From assembly GCA_025359215.1 (NCBI GenBank), contig JANYHE010000050.1, positions 22,754 through 86,753 of the forward strand: DNA of 64,000 nucleotides. The letters are read 5' to 3'. Origin of the DNA: Hyphomicrobiales bacterium (lineage in GTDB: Bacteria; Pseudomonadota; Alphaproteobacteria; Rhizobiales; Aestuariivirgaceae). The position numbers were made by a program, and so were the translations under genes. This document shows, piece after piece, positions 51,498 through 60,735 of this stretch. Under the pieces are notes generated by a model. It was not told the DNA's origin. It saw only the letters and a program-made list of their open reading frames with translations, and made no database searches. Position 1 is the stretch's first letter. The number at the start of each line of letters is the position of its first letter.

Positions 51498-51920
51498 ATG
51501 TTTAAAAAACTCAATCAACTTGCTTTCGCTGCAGCAATTGGCATTGCCGCCCTAGCGCAGGCTGACAGTTCAGCCAATGCGATGCCTATTACATCCACTC
51601 CAGAACTTAACTCAAATGCATCTGGCCCTATTCAGCTTGTCGATTATAGAATGATGAAAAGTGGAAGGCATTGGCAAATTGGGCGTGACGGCAATCGTTG
51701 CTTATATCGCTTTGGCAATTGTCGGCATTTTTACCAAGGCTATTACTATGAAACACCATGGTGGACATTGCCTTTCATCATCGGAAACACAATTGCCAAC
51801 GGCAATAATGGTCGCTCACATGTCCAGTGGTGTTTGTCGCGCTATCGCTCGTACAACCCTCGTACAGACATGTGGTTAGGCAATAGCGGAAGATATTATC
51901 GTTGTAACAGTCCTTACTGA
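51498..51920 (+). CDS. BA14K family secreted protein
   Basis: This 140-residue exported protein has a signal peptide (MFKKLNQLAFAAAIGIAALAQ, with likely cleavage near ADSSANA). A hydrophobic segment lies near 90-100, and the C-terminal BA14K motif is HVQWCLSRYRSYNPRTDMWL, followed by GRYYRCNSPY. BA14K proteins are envelope proteins found in Hyphomicrobiales, first known as a Brucella antigen. I chose ATG 51498 because AAGGAAA precedes it. Confidence 0.85.
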   Translation: MFKKLNQLAFAAAIGIAALAQADSSANAMPITSTPELNSNASGPIQLVDYRMMKSGRHWQIGRDGNRCLYRFGNCRHFYQGYYYETPWWTLPFIIGNTIANGNNGRSHVQWCLSRYRSYNPRTDMWLGNSGRYYRCNSPY

Positions 51921-51997
51921 GCTTTGTTTAGTTCAGAGGAGCCAACAAACCGCAATGAATATTAACACCCGAATTTTAAAAAGAAGGAGTCTTAAAA

Positions 51998-52369
51998 ATG
52001 GCTACATCGCCTGAAGCTAAACGTCGCGTTCCCTCGTCACCTGACTATGAAACTCCAATCCCAATGTCGCGCACCACTGCGGAAGAGTCCCGAAGGGATC
52101 GATTGGAGAGCAGTCCCGGTAGTTTAAGTAGTTCAGTTGGCTACGTCGTTGCAATACTTGTACTGCTAGTCATCGGATATTTTGCTTATGTATCTTATCA
52201 ACAAAATCCCGGTGTTCCAACTACTTCGTCCTCGCCTTCCACTCCACCTTCGCCATCCACAACGGATCAAAGTACAAAGACGGTGGCTCCGCCAATTGTG
52301 AACCCTGCACCTTCAGCGACTACTCCAGTGGTACCAGTCGTTCCGCCTGTAACACCCACAACGCCTTAA
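51998..52369 (+). CDS. Single-pass membrane protein with Pro/Ser/Thr-rich tail
   Basis: This 123-residue protein has a polar N-terminus (1-45), one membrane helix (VGYVVAILVLLVIGYFAYV, 47-65) and a low-complexity Pro/Ser/Thr/Val tail (68-123), probably on the periplasmic side and wall-spanning. AAGAAGGAG precedes ATG 51998. No family is recognised. It is the last gene of the stress island before glpD. Confidence 0.65.
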   Translation: MATSPEAKRRVPSSPDYETPIPMSRTTAEESRRDRLESSPGSLSSSVGYVVAILVLLVIGYFAYVSYQQNPGVPTTSSSPSTPPSPSTTDQSTKTVAPPIVNPAPSATTPVVPVVPPVTPTTP

Positions 52370-52382
52370 AACGGTTGGATGA

Positions 52383-52411
52383 GTACCCGATGCACCTGAT
52401 GTGTCGGGTAC
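52383..52411. terminator. Hairpin between convergent genes, possible terminator
   Basis: GTACCCGA (52383-52390) pairs with TCGGGTAC (52404-52411) across a 13-nt loop, just after the Pro-rich protein gene and before the end of the convergent glpD. There is no clear T-run, so terminator function is uncertain. Confidence 0.4.
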
Positions 52412-52537
52412 AATTCATGCCCTTAGCCGCAGAGTTGGTGGCATAGAAAGCTGCTGAATTGTGGGTAACTACTTGCCAATGGTGAAAGTTCGGGCTCAGG
52501 TCAAGATTAATTGCAAGACTATAACCAACGATCATTG

Positions 52538-54040
52538 TTAGTTTTTGATTTTGATCGCCATGCTGCCTTCGCCCATATAATCGCGTAACCCCCGAATTTC
52601 ATTATGCGTCATATGCAGTCCCAGTTTAGAACGTCTCCACAAGATGTCATCAGATGTCTTCACCCACTCGTTTTTGCGCAAGTAATCCACTTCAGCTTCG
52701 GTGATCGGGCCGAAGCTTCTGCCTAGATCAGACGGGGTGTGGGCACCTTTCAGAATTTCCTCCATGTCAGTGCCATAGGCGCGAAACAGCCGGAGCACAG
52801 TTTGCGGGTGCAGAAATGAATAGGCCTTTTGTTGATAGGCAACAAATTGCGCAACTTGCCCATAAGCCATGCCGCCGGGCAGGCTTGCGCCAGCTGTCCA
52901 GGGAGCCTTGAATTTAGGGAAAAACGGCTGCAGTTTTTCCATCGCGTGTTCGGCCAGCTTGCGCGAGGTTGTGATCTTTCCACCAAATATCGACAGCATG
53001 GCAGGGCTGCCTTCGCGCTGCTCCACCTTCAAAACATAGTCGCGCGTGGCCTCTTGTGCCGAAGTTGCGCCATCGTCGTATAGTGGGCGAATGCCTGAAT
53101 ATGACCAGCGCACCATGTCACGCGTGACTGGTCGCTTGAAATAGGCGCTGACTGAAGCAATCAGATAATCTATTTCCGCCTGCGAGATTGCAGGTTTTGA
53201 GGGTTCACCGCGATAATCTTCATCTGTGGTGCCAATCAGGGTGAAATTGGTTTCATAGGGAATGGCAAAGCAAATGCGTCCATCACCATTTTGGAAAATA
53301 TAGCATCGGTCATGGTCGTAGAGCTTGTCGACGACCAGATGGCTGCCCTTGACCATGCGGATTTTATCAGGATCATTCAGGCCGACAACTTTTGTCAAGA
53401 CATCACCCACCCAAGGGCCCGCTGCATTGACCAGAACTTTTGCCTTGATTGATTCCTTGGTGCCATCGTCCGATTGAATATCAATCGACCAAAAATTGCC
53501 TTCGCGCCGTGCGGCCATCACTTTGGTTCGCGTACGTATGACAGCGCCTTTGGACTTGGCATCCCGCGCCATCAAAACCACAAGGCGCGCATCTTCCACC
53601 CAACAATCGGAATATTCGAATCCATCAACAAATTCCGGCTTCAAGGCTTGGCCTGTGATATCAGTTCTGAAATCAACACTTCGGGTGGGGGGCAGAATTT
53701 TTCGCCCGCCCAAATGGTCATATAAAAACAGGCCAAGGCGAATAAGCCAACGCGGCCTCAAACCGGCATGGTGTGGCAAAACAAAGCGCAGGGGCCAAAT
53801 GATATGGGGTGCTGAATTCAGCAGCACTTCGCGCTCGATCAAAGCCTCACGTACCAACCGAAATTCATAATGTTCGAGATAACGCAATCCACCGTGAATC
53901 AGTTTGGTTGAGGCTGATGATGTGCCTGATGCCAGATCGTTTTGCTCAGCCAGATAAACCGAAAGCCCGCGGCCAGCAGCATCACGTGCAATGGCGCAAC
54001 CGTTGACACCGCCCCCGATAATAAAGAGGTCATGGTTCAT
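52538..54040 (-). CDS. glpD: Aerobic glycerol-3-phosphate dehydrogenase
   Basis: This 500-residue membrane-associated flavoprotein oxidises glycerol 3-phosphate to dihydroxyacetone phosphate and passes electrons to quinone. The FAD-binding start is DLFIIGGGVNGCAIARDAAGRG, followed by SGTSSASTKLIHGGLRYLE (about 38-56) and FTLIGTTDEDY (about 268). The length is standard. It follows glpR by 3 nt on the same strand, so the repressor and enzyme are made together. Confidence 0.97.
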   Translation of the reverse strand: MNHDLFIIGGGVNGCAIARDAAGRGLSVYLAEQNDLASGTSSASTKLIHGGLRYLEHYEFRLVREALIEREVLLNSAPHIIWPLRFVLPHHAGLRPRWLIRLGLFLYDHLGGRKILPPTRSVDFRTDITGQALKPEFVDGFEYSDCWVEDARLVVLMARDAKSKGAVIRTRTKVMAARREGNFWSIDIQSDDGTKESIKAKVLVNAAGPWVGDVLTKVVGLNDPDKIRMVKGSHLVVDKLYDHDRCYIFQNGDGRICFAIPYETNFTLIGTTDEDYRGEPSKPAISQAEIDYLIASVSAYFKRPVTRDMVRWSYSGIRPLYDDGATSAQEATRDYVLKVEQREGSPAMLSIFGGKITTSRKLAEHAMEKLQPFFPKFKAPWTAGASLPGGMAYGQVAQFVAYQQKAYSFLHPQTVLRLFRAYGTDMEEILKGAHTPSDLGRSFGPITEAEVDYLRKNEWVKTSDDILWRRSKLGLHMTHNEIRGLRDYMGEGSMAIKIKN

Positions 54041-54043
54041 GAC

Positions 54044-54835
54044 TTAAATCTCAGTTTCTGGCACATAGGGGGAATTGGCAATTTCAATTTGCACGCCGTC
54101 GCCTTTGCAGAGATCGACGATGATGTCCGGTGGCATTTTCTCAGTTACAAACACATCAATTTGTGACAGGTGCCCGATGCGAACAGGGGCAGAGCGCGTG
54201 AACTTCATTGAGTCTGAAACCAACATGACATTACGCGAATTTTTCATGATGGCTTGGGCCGCGCGCACTTCACGATTGTCAAAATCCAGGAGTGAACCGT
54301 CGTCGTCAATCGCAGATACACCCATCACAGCATGATCAACCTTGAACTGGCCGATCAGGTCGATTGCCTGTTCGCCAAGAATGCCACCGTCACTGCGCCG
54401 CACTGTGCCCCCTGCGATGATCACTTCGATCAAGGGTTGATGCATCAAAATCGTGGCAACATGTATATTGTTGGTGATCACGAGAAGCCCTTCATGGTGA
54501 ATAAGTGCGCGCGCTACTTCTTCTGTTGTGGTGCCAATGTTGATGAACAATGAGCAATTATTCGGGATTAGATTCGCGGCATGACGACCAATCGCTGCCT
54601 TTTCTGGCGCTGAGATTTGACGCCTGGAATCATAGGCCACATTTTGCACACCAGATGTAAGCATGGCTCCGCCGTGGGTGCGCGAGAGCAGGCGACCATC
54701 ACAGAGTTCGTTCAAGTCTTTACGAATAGTTTGGGGCGTCACCTCAAAACGGGTCGCTAAATCATCAACCATCACAGTGCCAAATTGCTTAGCTAGTGTG
54801 AGGATTTGAGATTGGCGAGGAGACAGAGCAAGCAT
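54044..54835 (-). CDS. glpR: DeoR-family glycerol regulon repressor
   Basis: This 263-residue repressor has an N-terminal DeoR helix-turn-helix (SPRQSQILTLAKQFGTV, then FEVTPQTIRKDLNELCD, about 5-45) and a sugar-phosphate-sensing C-terminal domain (INIGTTTEEVARAL, ITNNIHVATIL, GGTVRRSDGGILG). It should respond to glycerol 3-phosphate and repress both glpR-glpD and the divergent transporter operon. Confidence 0.93.
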   Translation of the reverse strand: MLALSPRQSQILTLAKQFGTVMVDDLATRFEVTPQTIRKDLNELCDGRLLSRTHGGAMLTSGVQNVAYDSRRQISAPEKAAIGRHAANLIPNNCSLFINIGTTTEEVARALIHHEGLLVITNNIHVATILMHQPLIEVIIAGGTVRRSDGGILGEQAIDLIGQFKVDHAVMGVSAIDDDGSLLDFDNREVRAAQAIMKNSRNVMLVSDSMKFTRSAPVRIGHLSQIDVFVTEKMPPDIIVDLCKGDGVQIEIANSPYVPETEI

Positions 54836-54952
54836 TTACTTTTGTTAACCTTTTAGCATTTTGGGAGGCTTAGTGCCTCGCTTCGGAAGATCAAGACATC
54901 AATGTATTCTTTCATCAATTTTCGATTTTTGCAATAATGCGATGCAATAAAG

Positions 54953-55014
54953 TTCGTTTGCAATGCAATATGCTTTCGTAATTTTTAGTCTTGACCTTCG
55001 TTTGTTTTCGTTTG
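54953..55014 (+). promoter_or_regulatory. Tandem TTCGTTTG repeats, candidate GlpR operators
   Basis: TTCGTTTG occurs at 54953-54960, 54997-55004 and 55007-55014, and TTTCGT at 54974-54979. The last two full copies are 10 bp apart, one helical turn. They lie between divergent glpR and glpV, where a GlpR operator is expected. DeoR-type repressors binding direct repeats are known; binding here is inferred. Confidence 0.5.
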
Positions 55015-55020
55015 TAGATA
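54991..55020 (+). promoter_or_regulatory. Sigma-70-like promoter of the glpV operon
   Basis: TTGACC (54991-54996) and TAGATA (55015-55020) are separated by 18 nt. The spacer is filled by the two tandem TTCGTTTG repeats, so a bound repressor would cover the promoter core. The glpV ATG is 52 bp further on. Confidence 0.55.
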
Positions 55021-55071
55021 GCACTACGCTTTTTTAAGAAAGTGTTGAAAACAAGAATAAGGGAGGATCTC

Positions 55072-56811
55072 ATGAGATTGAAGCTTATGGCCACGGCTGC
55101 TGCAGCGCTATTTGTGCTTGCCAGCCCGAGTTATGCGGATGACGCCGCCGCAAAGAAATGGATCGATGAAGAATTTCAACCATCGCATCTTTCCAAAGAT
55201 GAACAGATGAAAGAAATGCAATGGTTCGCCAAAGCTGCCGAACCATTCAAAGGCATGGAAATCAATGTCGTCTCTGAAGACATTCCAACACATGAATATG
55301 AAAGCAAGGTGCTTGCCAAGGCCTTCACCGAAATCACTGGCATTAAAGTAAATCACCAATATATGGGTGAAGGCGATGTGGTGCAGGCGATTCAAACGCA
55401 AATGCAAACCAATCGCGATATTTATGATGCTTACATCAACGACTCAGATTTCATCGGAACACACTCTCGTTTGCAGGCTGCGATTAACTTGACCGACTAC
55501 ATGGCGGGCGAAGGCAAAGACGTCACAAATCCTGGCCTCGACCTAAAAGACTTCATGGGCCTTCCCTTTACCACGGGTCCCGATGGCAAACTGTGGCAAT
55601 TGCCCGATCAACAATTTGCCAATCTCTATTGGTTCCGCAAGGACTGGTTCGACAAGCCTGAGCTGCAAGCAAAGTTCAAGGCAAAATATGGCTATGATCT
55701 CGGCGTTCCAGTGAACTGGTCAGCCTATGAAGACATCGCCCAATTTTTCACAGAAGATGTGAAGGAAATCGACGGCAAGAAAATCTATGGACACATGGAT
55801 TATGGCAAGCGCGCACCGGATCTGGGTTGGCGCATGACGGATGCTTGGCTTTCCATGGCAGGCGAGGCCGATCCTGGCCTTCCAAACGGTCGCCCCGTTG
55901 ATGAATGGGGCATTCGCATGGAAAAGGATTCATGCAATCCCGTGGGTGCCTCGGTGTCGCGTGGTGGCGGTGCCAATAGCCCGGCAGCCGTTTACGCTGT
56001 AACCAAATGGGATGAATGGCTGCGCAAATATGCCCCTCCCGGCGCTGCAGATTTAGACTTCTATCAATCGCTGCCATCGCTTGCCACTGGCAATGTTGCT
56101 CAGCAGATCTTCTGGTATTCAGCCTTCACAGCTTCATTGGTGACACCAAAGAAGGATGGCAACAATACAGTTGATGATAATGGCACACCATTGTGGCGCA
56201 TGGCACCATCGCCTCATGGTCCATATTGGAAAGAAGGTTCACAACGCGGCTATCAAGACGTAGGTTCTGCTACGTTGATGCGCGCAGTTGATCCTCAACG
56301 CACGAAGGCAGCCTGGCTTTATTTCCAATTCATCTCTTCCAAAACAGTGGATGTGAAAAAAAGCCATGTGGGTCTTACCTTCGTTCGCGACTCAACAGTG
56401 CGTGACAAATCCTTCGATGAACGCGCACCAAAGCTTGGTGGTTTGATTGAGTTCTATCGCTCACCAGACCGCGTGTCGTGGACGCCAACCGGCGTCAACG
56501 TTCCAGATTATCCGAAGCTTGCTCAATTGTTCTGGGAAAACATTGGTGACGTGAATTCTGGCGCCTTCACCGCACAACAAGCGATGGACCGTTTGGCTGA
56601 CCAAATGGACGGCCTCATGGCTCGCATGGAAGCAGCTGACAAAGCCAATCATACCTACCATGATTGCGGCCCACGTTTGAACGAGAAAAAAGACCCATCA
56701 GCATGGTTGAGCAAAGACCACGCACCATGGGCCAAGCTCGACAATGAAAAGCCAAAGGGTGAAACCATTGCTTATGATGAATTAATCAAACGCTGGACTC
56801 AACACCAATAG
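55072..56811 (+). CDS. glpV: Glycerol ABC transporter substrate-binding protein
   Basis: This 579-residue periplasmic binding protein has a signal peptide (MRLKLMATAAAALFVLASPSYA, cut before DD). It is of the large extracellular solute-binding class found with rhizobial glycerol transporters. The WLPDQQFANLYWFRKDWF-like stretch (near 180-200) and the C-terminal WLSKDHAPWAKLDNEKPKGE segment are consistent with it. I chose ATG 55072 because GGGAGG lies 8 nt upstream; the longer frame to 55042 lacks support. It is first in the transporter operon. Confidence 0.9.
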   Translation: MRLKLMATAAAALFVLASPSYADDAAAKKWIDEEFQPSHLSKDEQMKEMQWFAKAAEPFKGMEINVVSEDIPTHEYESKVLAKAFTEITGIKVNHQYMGEGDVVQAIQTQMQTNRDIYDAYINDSDFIGTHSRLQAAINLTDYMAGEGKDVTNPGLDLKDFMGLPFTTGPDGKLWQLPDQQFANLYWFRKDWFDKPELQAKFKAKYGYDLGVPVNWSAYEDIAQFFTEDVKEIDGKKIYGHMDYGKRAPDLGWRMTDAWLSMAGEADPGLPNGRPVDEWGIRMEKDSCNPVGASVSRGGGANSPAAVYAVTKWDEWLRKYAPPGAADLDFYQSLPSLATGNVAQQIFWYSAFTASLVTPKKDGNNTVDDNGTPLWRMAPSPHGPYWKEGSQRGYQDVGSATLMRAVDPQRTKAAWLYFQFISSKTVDVKKSHVGLTFVRDSTVRDKSFDERAPKLGGLIEFYRSPDRVSWTPTGVNVPDYPKLAQLFWENIGDVNSGAFTAQQAMDRLADQMDGLMARMEAADKANHTYHDCGPRLNEKKDPSAWLSKDHAPWAKLDNEKPKGETIAYDELIKRWTQHQ

Positions 56812-56914
56812 GTGGCAAACTAGGCTTTCCTCCCGTATCTGCCGCCGGGGTGTGCCTCTTGCACACCCCGCTGGTTTGATGCGAATGTTTCAGATCGGTG
56901 AACTGGTTTTCCGC

Positions 56915-57979
56915 ATGGCGTTAGAACTCAGAAATATCGTCAAAAAAGACGGTGGCAACACAATCATCTACGATGCTTCAATTTCATTTGAGCCACGTAG
57001 TTTCAACATCTTGCTGGGCACGACACTGGCAGGCAAAACCACCTTGATGCAATTGATTGCAGGCATTCAGAAGCCAACATCAGGGAAAATATTTCACAAA
57101 GGCAAAGATGTCACTGGCATGGCCGTGCAAAAGCGCAATGTGTCTATGGTTTACCAGCAATTCATCAACTACCCGAATTTCAGTGTTTATGAGAATATTG
57201 CCTCTCCTTTGCGCGTTGCCGGCATGACGAACGCCGAAATAGGACGGCGCGTCGGCAAGGCGGCAGAACTGTTGCGCCTTGGCCCCATGCTGCAGCGTAA
57301 ACCTTCAGAACTTTCGGGCGGTCAACAACAGCGCACGGCCATTGCGCGCGCATTAGTAAAAGATAGCGATATCATTCTGCTGGACGAGCCACTGGCAAAT
57401 CTTGATTACAAGTTGCGAGAGGAATTGCGTGAAGAACTGCCCAAGATTTTTGCGGATCGCGATGCCATCGTGGTTTATGCCACAACTGAACCCAGTGAGG
57501 CCCTGTTATTCGGCGGCAACACCGCGACGATGCATGAGGGCCGCATCACACAATTTGGACCAACGTCAACAAGCTATCGCCGCCCGGTGGATTTACTCAC
57601 AGCTCAAGTCTTTTCTGACCCACCTATTAACACCACCAAGGCTGAAAAACGCGGACAAACACTTTCTGTTTTTAGCAACCAGAAATGGCCCGTTGGAGAG
57701 GCTGGTCGTAAGCTGAAAGATGGGGAATATACAATCGGCATCAGGCCACATAATGTTGCGCCCTTCAAGCACGGAAAATCCATTGGAACATTGAATGCCA
57801 AGGTCATCGTCACAGAAATATCCGGCTCTGAGAGCGTCATCCACGCCACTGTTGACGGGCACACTTGGATTTCACAATCCCACGGAATTCACGCACTGCC
57901 GATTGGGTCGCAAGCGGAACTATATGCTGATCTTGACCAATGCCTATTTTTTGATGGCAACAACAGGTTAGTGTCATAA
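56915..57979 (+). CDS. glpS: Glycerol ABC transporter ATPase
   Basis: This 354-residue ATP-binding subunit has a variant Walker A LLGTTLAGKTTLMQ (around residues 35-45), Q-loop VYQQFINYPNF, signature LSGGQQQRTAIARAL, Walker B IILLDEPLANLD and a C-terminal OB-type regulatory domain. The switch-region histidine is replaced: YATTEPSEAL, where related ATPases have THDQ. It is probably specialised to work with GlpT as a heterodimer. I chose ATG 56915 by homologous N-termini (MALELRN); ATGs at 56879 and 56885 are alternatives. Confidence 0.88.
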   Translation: MALELRNIVKKDGGNTIIYDASISFEPRSFNILLGTTLAGKTTLMQLIAGIQKPTSGKIFHKGKDVTGMAVQKRNVSMVYQQFINYPNFSVYENIASPLRVAGMTNAEIGRRVGKAAELLRLGPMLQRKPSELSGGQQQRTAIARALVKDSDIILLDEPLANLDYKLREELREELPKIFADRDAIVVYATTEPSEALLFGGNTATMHEGRITQFGPTSTSYRRPVDLLTAQVFSDPPINTTKAEKRGQTLSVFSNQKWPVGEAGRKLKDGEYTIGIRPHNVAPFKHGKSIGTLNAKVIVTEISGSESVIHATVDGHTWISQSHGIHALPIGSQAELYADLDQCLFFDGNNRLVS

Positions 57980-59058
57980 TGGCAAAAATCTCCATTGAAA
58001 ATCTTCGCCACAGCTATTTGCCATTTCCTGATCCCGCGCGTGAAGACCAATATGTATTGAAAAAACTTTCGATCGATTGGCAGGATGGCGGGGCCTATGC
58101 TCTGCTAGGTCCATCAGGTTGCGGCAAAACCACATTGCTCAATCTCATATCAGGTCTTCTCATACCAACTGAAGGCACGATGAAGTTCGATGGTCGGGAT
58201 GTCACACGCGCCACTCCTGAACAACGCAATATTGCACAGGTTTTTCAATTTCCGGTAATCTACGACACGATGACGGTGTTCGATAATTTGGCCTTTCCGC
58301 TGCGCAATCGCGGCGTGAGCGAGGCAGAAATCGCGCCGCGCGTAAAAGAGATTGCCGAAATGCTTGATCTTTCCAGGACGCTTTACAACCGTGCCTCTGG
58401 CCTGACAGCTGACGGAAAGCAGAAGATTTCGCTGGGCCGTGGCTTGGTGCGATCAGATGTGGCTGCCATTATGTTCGATGAGCCGTTAACGGTGATTGAT
58501 CCCCATCTGAAATGGCAATTGCGCTCGAAACTGAAGGAACTCCATCAACGTACAAAGCGAACCATGATCTATGTGACACATGATCAAACCGAAGCGCTGA
58601 CCTTTGCTGACCAGGTGGTTGTGATGAACAACGGTGAAATTGTGCAGCAGGGCACGCCTGTTGAATTGTTTGAAAGGCCGCACCACACTTTTGTTGGGCA
58701 CTTCATTGGCTCACCCGGCATGAATGTTCTGCCTTGCGAAATCAAAGGCGGCAAAACATTTTATGCGGGCCAAATGATTAAAGCGCAAAATGAAAAGGCG
58801 CTGAAGGCCGACGGCAAATTTGAAATTGGTGTGCGACCGGAATTTGTCACTTTGGCAAAGACCGGGATTGCCGCTGACGTTGTAAAGGTCTCGGACGCGG
58901 GACGTTTCCGGATTATTGAAACCATCTCTGGTGGAAACACCATCAGGTTGTTGCTGGCTGAAGATGTTTCTGTTCCATCGGGTCAAGTGAAACTTGCCTT
59001 CGATCCCGAGCACACGCAAATTTATCAAAATGGCTGGCTTGCAGGAGCCGCAGCATGA
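57979..59058 (+). CDS. glpT: Glycerol ABC transporter ATPase, second subunit
   Basis: This 359-residue ATP-binding subunit has a canonical Walker A GPSGCGKTT (about 40-48), Walker B AIMFDEPLTVIDPH and switch VTHDQTEAL. The signature loop is degenerate (SGLTADGKQKISLGRG instead of LSGGQ). GlpS has a good signature but a modified switch, so the two seem to complement each other, giving one strong site. The start overlaps the glpS stop by 1 nt and the stop overlaps glpP by 4 nt. Confidence 0.9.
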   Translation: MAKISIENLRHSYLPFPDPAREDQYVLKKLSIDWQDGGAYALLGPSGCGKTTLLNLISGLLIPTEGTMKFDGRDVTRATPEQRNIAQVFQFPVIYDTMTVFDNLAFPLRNRGVSEAEIAPRVKEIAEMLDLSRTLYNRASGLTADGKQKISLGRGLVRSDVAAIMFDEPLTVIDPHLKWQLRSKLKELHQRTKRTMIYVTHDQTEALTFADQVVVMNNGEIVQQGTPVELFERPHHTFVGHFIGSPGMNVLPCEIKGGKTFYAGQMIKAQNEKALKADGKFEIGVRPEFVTLAKTGIAADVVKVSDAGRFRIIETISGGNTIRLLLAEDVSVPSGQVKLAFDPEHTQIYQNGWLAGAAA

Positions 59059-59921
59059 GCAACAAAATTGTCAACCAAAAGGCTTGGTTTCTCGTCGCTC
59101 CAGTTTTTCTTGTCGTGGCATTCAATGCCTTGATCCCGCTGATGACGGTGGTCAATTTTTCAGTACAAGAGACCTTTGGTGATAACGTCTTCACTTGGGC
59201 TGGCGTGCAATGGTTCCAAGACGTGTTGCATTCAGAACGCTTTCACAATGCCCTGTTAAAGCAACTTTTGTTCTCAGCGATTGTGCTCGCCATTGAAATT
59301 CCGTTGGGTCTTGCCATTGCGCTCACCATGCCCCGCAAAGGCATATGGGTTTCATTCTGTCTGATTCTGATGGCACTACCTCTGCTCATTCCCTGGAATG
59401 TGGTGGGATCAATGTGGAACATCATGGCCCTGCCAGATATTGGTCTGTTAGCCAAGATGATCAACGGTCTTGGCATTGATTACAACTATACCCGACAACC
59501 CGTTGCTGCTTGGTTCACCATTGTGTTGATGGATGTCTGGCATTGGACGTCTCTCGTGGTATTGTTGTGTTATGCGGGTCTGGTGTCCATTCCCGATGCC
59601 TATTACCAAGCCGCAAAGGTCGATGGCGCGAAGCCTTGGGCCGTTTTCCGTTACATTCAGTTGCCGAAATTGAAACACGTGCTGACCATTGCTGTGCTTC
59701 TGCGCTTTATGGACAGCTTCATGATTTACACTGAAGTTTCTGTTCTCACCGGCGGTGGCCCAGGCAATGCCACGACGTTCCTGTCAATCGATCTGGTTAA
59801 AATTGCTTTGGGTCAATTTGATTTAGGCCCTGCTGCCGCAATGTCGCTCATTTATTTTATGATCATTCTGGCGATGTCGTGGCTGTTCTACACATTGATG
59901 ATGAAGAACGAGGAGTCGTAG
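59055..59921 (+). CDS. glpP: Glycerol ABC transporter permease
   Basis: This 288-residue inner-membrane permease has six helices and the EAA-type coupling loop DAYYQAAKVDGAKPWAVFRYI (about 177-197). Its sequence is similar throughout to the permease at 61567-62421, pointing to duplication. It is coupled to glpT by a 4-nt overlap and to glpQ, which starts 1 nt after. Confidence 0.92.
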   Translation: MSNKIVNQKAWFLVAPVFLVVAFNALIPLMTVVNFSVQETFGDNVFTWAGVQWFQDVLHSERFHNALLKQLLFSAIVLAIEIPLGLAIALTMPRKGIWVSFCLILMALPLLIPWNVVGSMWNIMALPDIGLLAKMINGLGIDYNYTRQPVAAWFTIVLMDVWHWTSLVVLLCYAGLVSIPDAYYQAAKVDGAKPWAVFRYIQLPKLKHVLTIAVLLRFMDSFMIYTEVSVLTGGGPGNATTFLSIDLVKIALGQFDLGPAAAMSLIYFMIILAMSWLFYTLMMKNEES

Positions 59922-59922
59922 A

Positions 59923-60726
59923 ATGAAAAACAGAATCACACGCTTTGTGCCGCTGTTTTACATCATTTTTTTGATGATCCCGATCTATTGGCTGCTGAAC
60001 ATGTCGTTCAAGACCACAAATGAAATTTTGGGGGGCTTCACGCTGTACCCGCATAATTTTACATTTGCCAATTATGCAACAATATTGACTGATCCGAGTT
60101 GGTATAGGGGCTACATCAACTCAATCGAATATGTTTTCATCAATACAGTGTTTTCCGTCGCGGTGGCACTGCCGGCAGCCTATGCGTTTTCGCGATACCG
60201 ATTTTTGGGCGACAAACATTTGTTCTTTTGGCTGCTCACCAACCGTATGGCGCCGCCTGCAGTGTTTGCGCTTCCGGTGTTTCAGCTCTATTCCGAAGTG
60301 GGCCTGTTTGATACACCTTGGGCTGTGGCGCTAGCCCATACATTGTTTAACATTCCACTGGCTGTTTGGATTTTGGAAGGCTTTATGGGCGGCGTTCCCA
60401 CGGCACTCGATGAAACTGCTTTTGTGGATGGCTATTCTTTTCCGCGCTTCTTCTTCCGCATTTTCATTCCAACAATCGCAGCAGGAATTGGCGTTGCCTG
60501 CTTCTTCTGCTTCATGTTTTCATGGGTTGAGTTGCTATTGGCCAAGACCCTCACCTCTGTTGCTGCCAAACCAATCGCTGCTATTATGACAAAAACAGCC
60601 AGCGCGTCAGGCTATCAACTCGGACTTTTGGCAGCGGCAGGTTCATTGACATTGATACCGGGTGCAGTGGTCGTATATTTCGTGCGTAACTATATTGCCA
60701 AAGGCTTTGCCTTGGGCCGCGTTTAG
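59923..60726 (+). CDS. glpQ: Glycerol ABC transporter permease, second subunit
   Basis: This 267-residue permease has about six helices and the coupling loop ALDETAFVDGYSFPRFFFRIFIP (about 160-182). The C-terminus VRNYIAKGFALGRV is typical of MalG-type permeases. It forms the channel with GlpP. It is paralogous to the permease at 62418-63224. Confidence 0.92.
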   Translation: MKNRITRFVPLFYIIFLMIPIYWLLNMSFKTTNEILGGFTLYPHNFTFANYATILTDPSWYRGYINSIEYVFINTVFSVAVALPAAYAFSRYRFLGDKHLFFWLLTNRMAPPAVFALPVFQLYSEVGLFDTPWAVALAHTLFNIPLAVWILEGFMGGVPTALDETAFVDGYSFPRFFFRIFIPTIAAGIGVACFFCFMFSWVELLLAKTLTSVAAKPIAAIMTKTASASGYQLGLLAAAGSLTLIPGAVVVYFVRNYIAKGFALGRV

Positions 60727-60735
60727 GAAAACAAC

